A stretch of 64,000 nt of DNA from Streptomyces violaceoruber (GTDB taxonomy: Bacteria; Actinomycetota; Actinomycetes; Streptomycetales; Streptomycetaceae), in contig JODI01000038.1 of NCBI GenBank assembly GCA_000720805.1, positions 1 through 64,000 of the forward strand, given 5' to 3'. Of the stretch, positions 63,486 through 64,000 are shown piece after piece. The position numbers and the translations under genes are program-made. How positions within the stretch are numbered: position 1 is the stretch's first letter; every line of letters begins with the position of its first letter. A model generated the notes under the pieces. The model searched no databases. It was not told the DNA's origin and worked only from the letters and a program-made list of their open reading frames with translations.

Positions 63486-63595
63486 CCCGCGTCGTGTCCT
63501 ACCAGGTGAACGGATCGAACGGCCCGATCAGTTCACGCCGTCGACAGTCCGTTCGGTTCCCGATGCCGTGGACGGGGGGTCGACGCACCGCCGGG

Positions 63596-64000
63596 TCAGT
63601 TGTCCGGCACCGGGGTCGGTCCGTCCCCGGCCGTCTTTCCGTAGTCGTTGTGCAGGCTGTACGCCTCGGTGAAGCGGGTTCCGCTCCAGCGGTACGTGAT
63701 CACGTTCTCACCGGAGGGCGCCGACACCGGGTCACCCTTCTCGTACACCTGTTTGGTCACCACCAGGTCGCCGCGGTCGATCTCCGCGTAGACCGGCGGC
63801 TCCTCCGCCTTGAAGACATTGTGGTACGAACCACCCTGCTCGCGATACACATAGGAGCCGATCCCGACCGCGTCCCCGCAGGTCAGCACATTGACGACGA
63901 CGTCGTCCGCGGACTGTCCGGTCAGGTCGCCGTACGACACGTCGACCGGGTACTGGTCGGCCACGCACGGCTTCAGCTCGCGCTTGACCTCCGCGGAGAC
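63596..64000 (-). CDS. cseA: CseA lipoprotein, C-terminal part (truncated by window)
   Basis: The last 134 codons of a gene continuing beyond position 64000. By order with cseB and cseC it is the extracytoplasmic lipoprotein CseA, which dampens sigE expression in S. coelicolor. The visible part has segments DLTGQSADDVVVNVLTCGDAVGIG and VVTKQVYEKGDPVSAPSG, with two cysteines (in KPCVAD and LTCGDA) that may pair. The signal peptide and lipobox are outside the window. sigE is expected immediately upstream of it. Confidence 0.86.
   Translation of the reverse strand, partial: VSAEVKRELKPCVADQYPVDVSYGDLTGQSADDVVVNVLTCGDAVGIGSYVYREQGGSYHNVFKAEEPPVYAEIDRGDLVVTKQVYEKGDPVSAPSGENVITYRWSGTRFTEAYSLHNDYGKTAGDGPTPVPDN

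Overview
The window is very GC-rich, with strong third-position G/C, many GTG starts and 4-base ATGA/GTGA gene overlaps. Gene content (TipA, Lsr2, ClpC, CseABC, a WhiJ/AbaA-type regulator triad, an orphan NuoD) places it in a Streptomyces chromosome. From memory, the order resembles the S. coelicolor core region around sigE-cseABC, clpC, lsr2, the pan/nad operon, fol genes, ftsH and tipA. The alignment was not run. No rRNA, tRNA, CRISPR array, insertion sequence or prophage is visible.

Layout. 0.1-1.4 kb: two lipoproteins. 2.1-4.2 kb: a WhiJ/AbaA-like triad (DUF397 protein, anti-sigma-type ATPase, XRE regulator). 4.3-14.3 kb: an accessory-looking stretch with an aldehyde dehydrogenase, a secreted protease carrying two complete protease domains, a membrane endonuclease/exonuclease/phosphatase-family protein, a CseBC-like two-component pair, a DinB protein and a PadR-controlled ABC exporter. 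14.3-20.6 kb: glutamate decarboxylase, the thiopeptide-sensing regulator tipA, a YbjQ protein, a DedA protein, a ThrE-type exporter and pyrophosphatase. 20.7-28.5 kb: dacB, a zinc protease, tilS, hpt, ftsH and folE. 28.5-31.7 kb: folP, an NTF2-like gene, folB, folK and a DUF3180 gene on the minus strand. 31.9-36.5 kb: an MprF-like aminoacyl-phospholipid synthase divergent from an esterase, then a coiled-coil protein. 36.6-40.7 kb: two PH-domain membrane proteins, an orphan nuoD and an NDUFAF7-like methyltransferase. 40.8-44.2 kb: a NarL-type two-component system and a threonine-aldolase-like enzyme. 44.4-49.8 kb: a tightly overlapped operon for pantothenate/CoA and NAD (DUF2520 protein, panC, nadB, nadC, coaX). 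50.1-54 kb: small regulators, an ArgA-like acetyltransferase, lsr2 and a hypothetical. 54.3-64 kb: clpC, a HAD phosphatase, an M23 peptidase, a TetR-MFS efflux pair, and cseC-cseB-cseA, truncated at the right edge just before where sigE is expected.

Themes. Cell-envelope homeostasis recurs: CseABC and a CseBC-like paralogue, an MprF-like gene with a sigma-E-type promoter, PH-domain proteins, DacB, an M23 peptidase and FtsH. Cofactor biosynthesis (folate, CoA, NAD) forms compact operons. Several promoters can be read directly: the MerR-type tipA promoter with a 19-bp spacer, paired PadR-type boxes before the ABC exporter, a large inverted repeat between tetR and its MFS gene, a ClgR-like box before clpC, and at least nine genes whose -10 hexamer lies 6-7 bases before the start codon, implying leaderless mRNAs.

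Most unusual observations: the tandem-domain protease with no propeptide; the orphan NuoD, which keeps the arginine methylated in complex I but has lost the quinone-binding Tyr and an active-site Asp, and sits beside an NDUFAF7-like methyltransferase gene; six 11-residue cationic repeats at the N-terminus of DacB; and an element shared by the promoters of the WhiJ-like triad.
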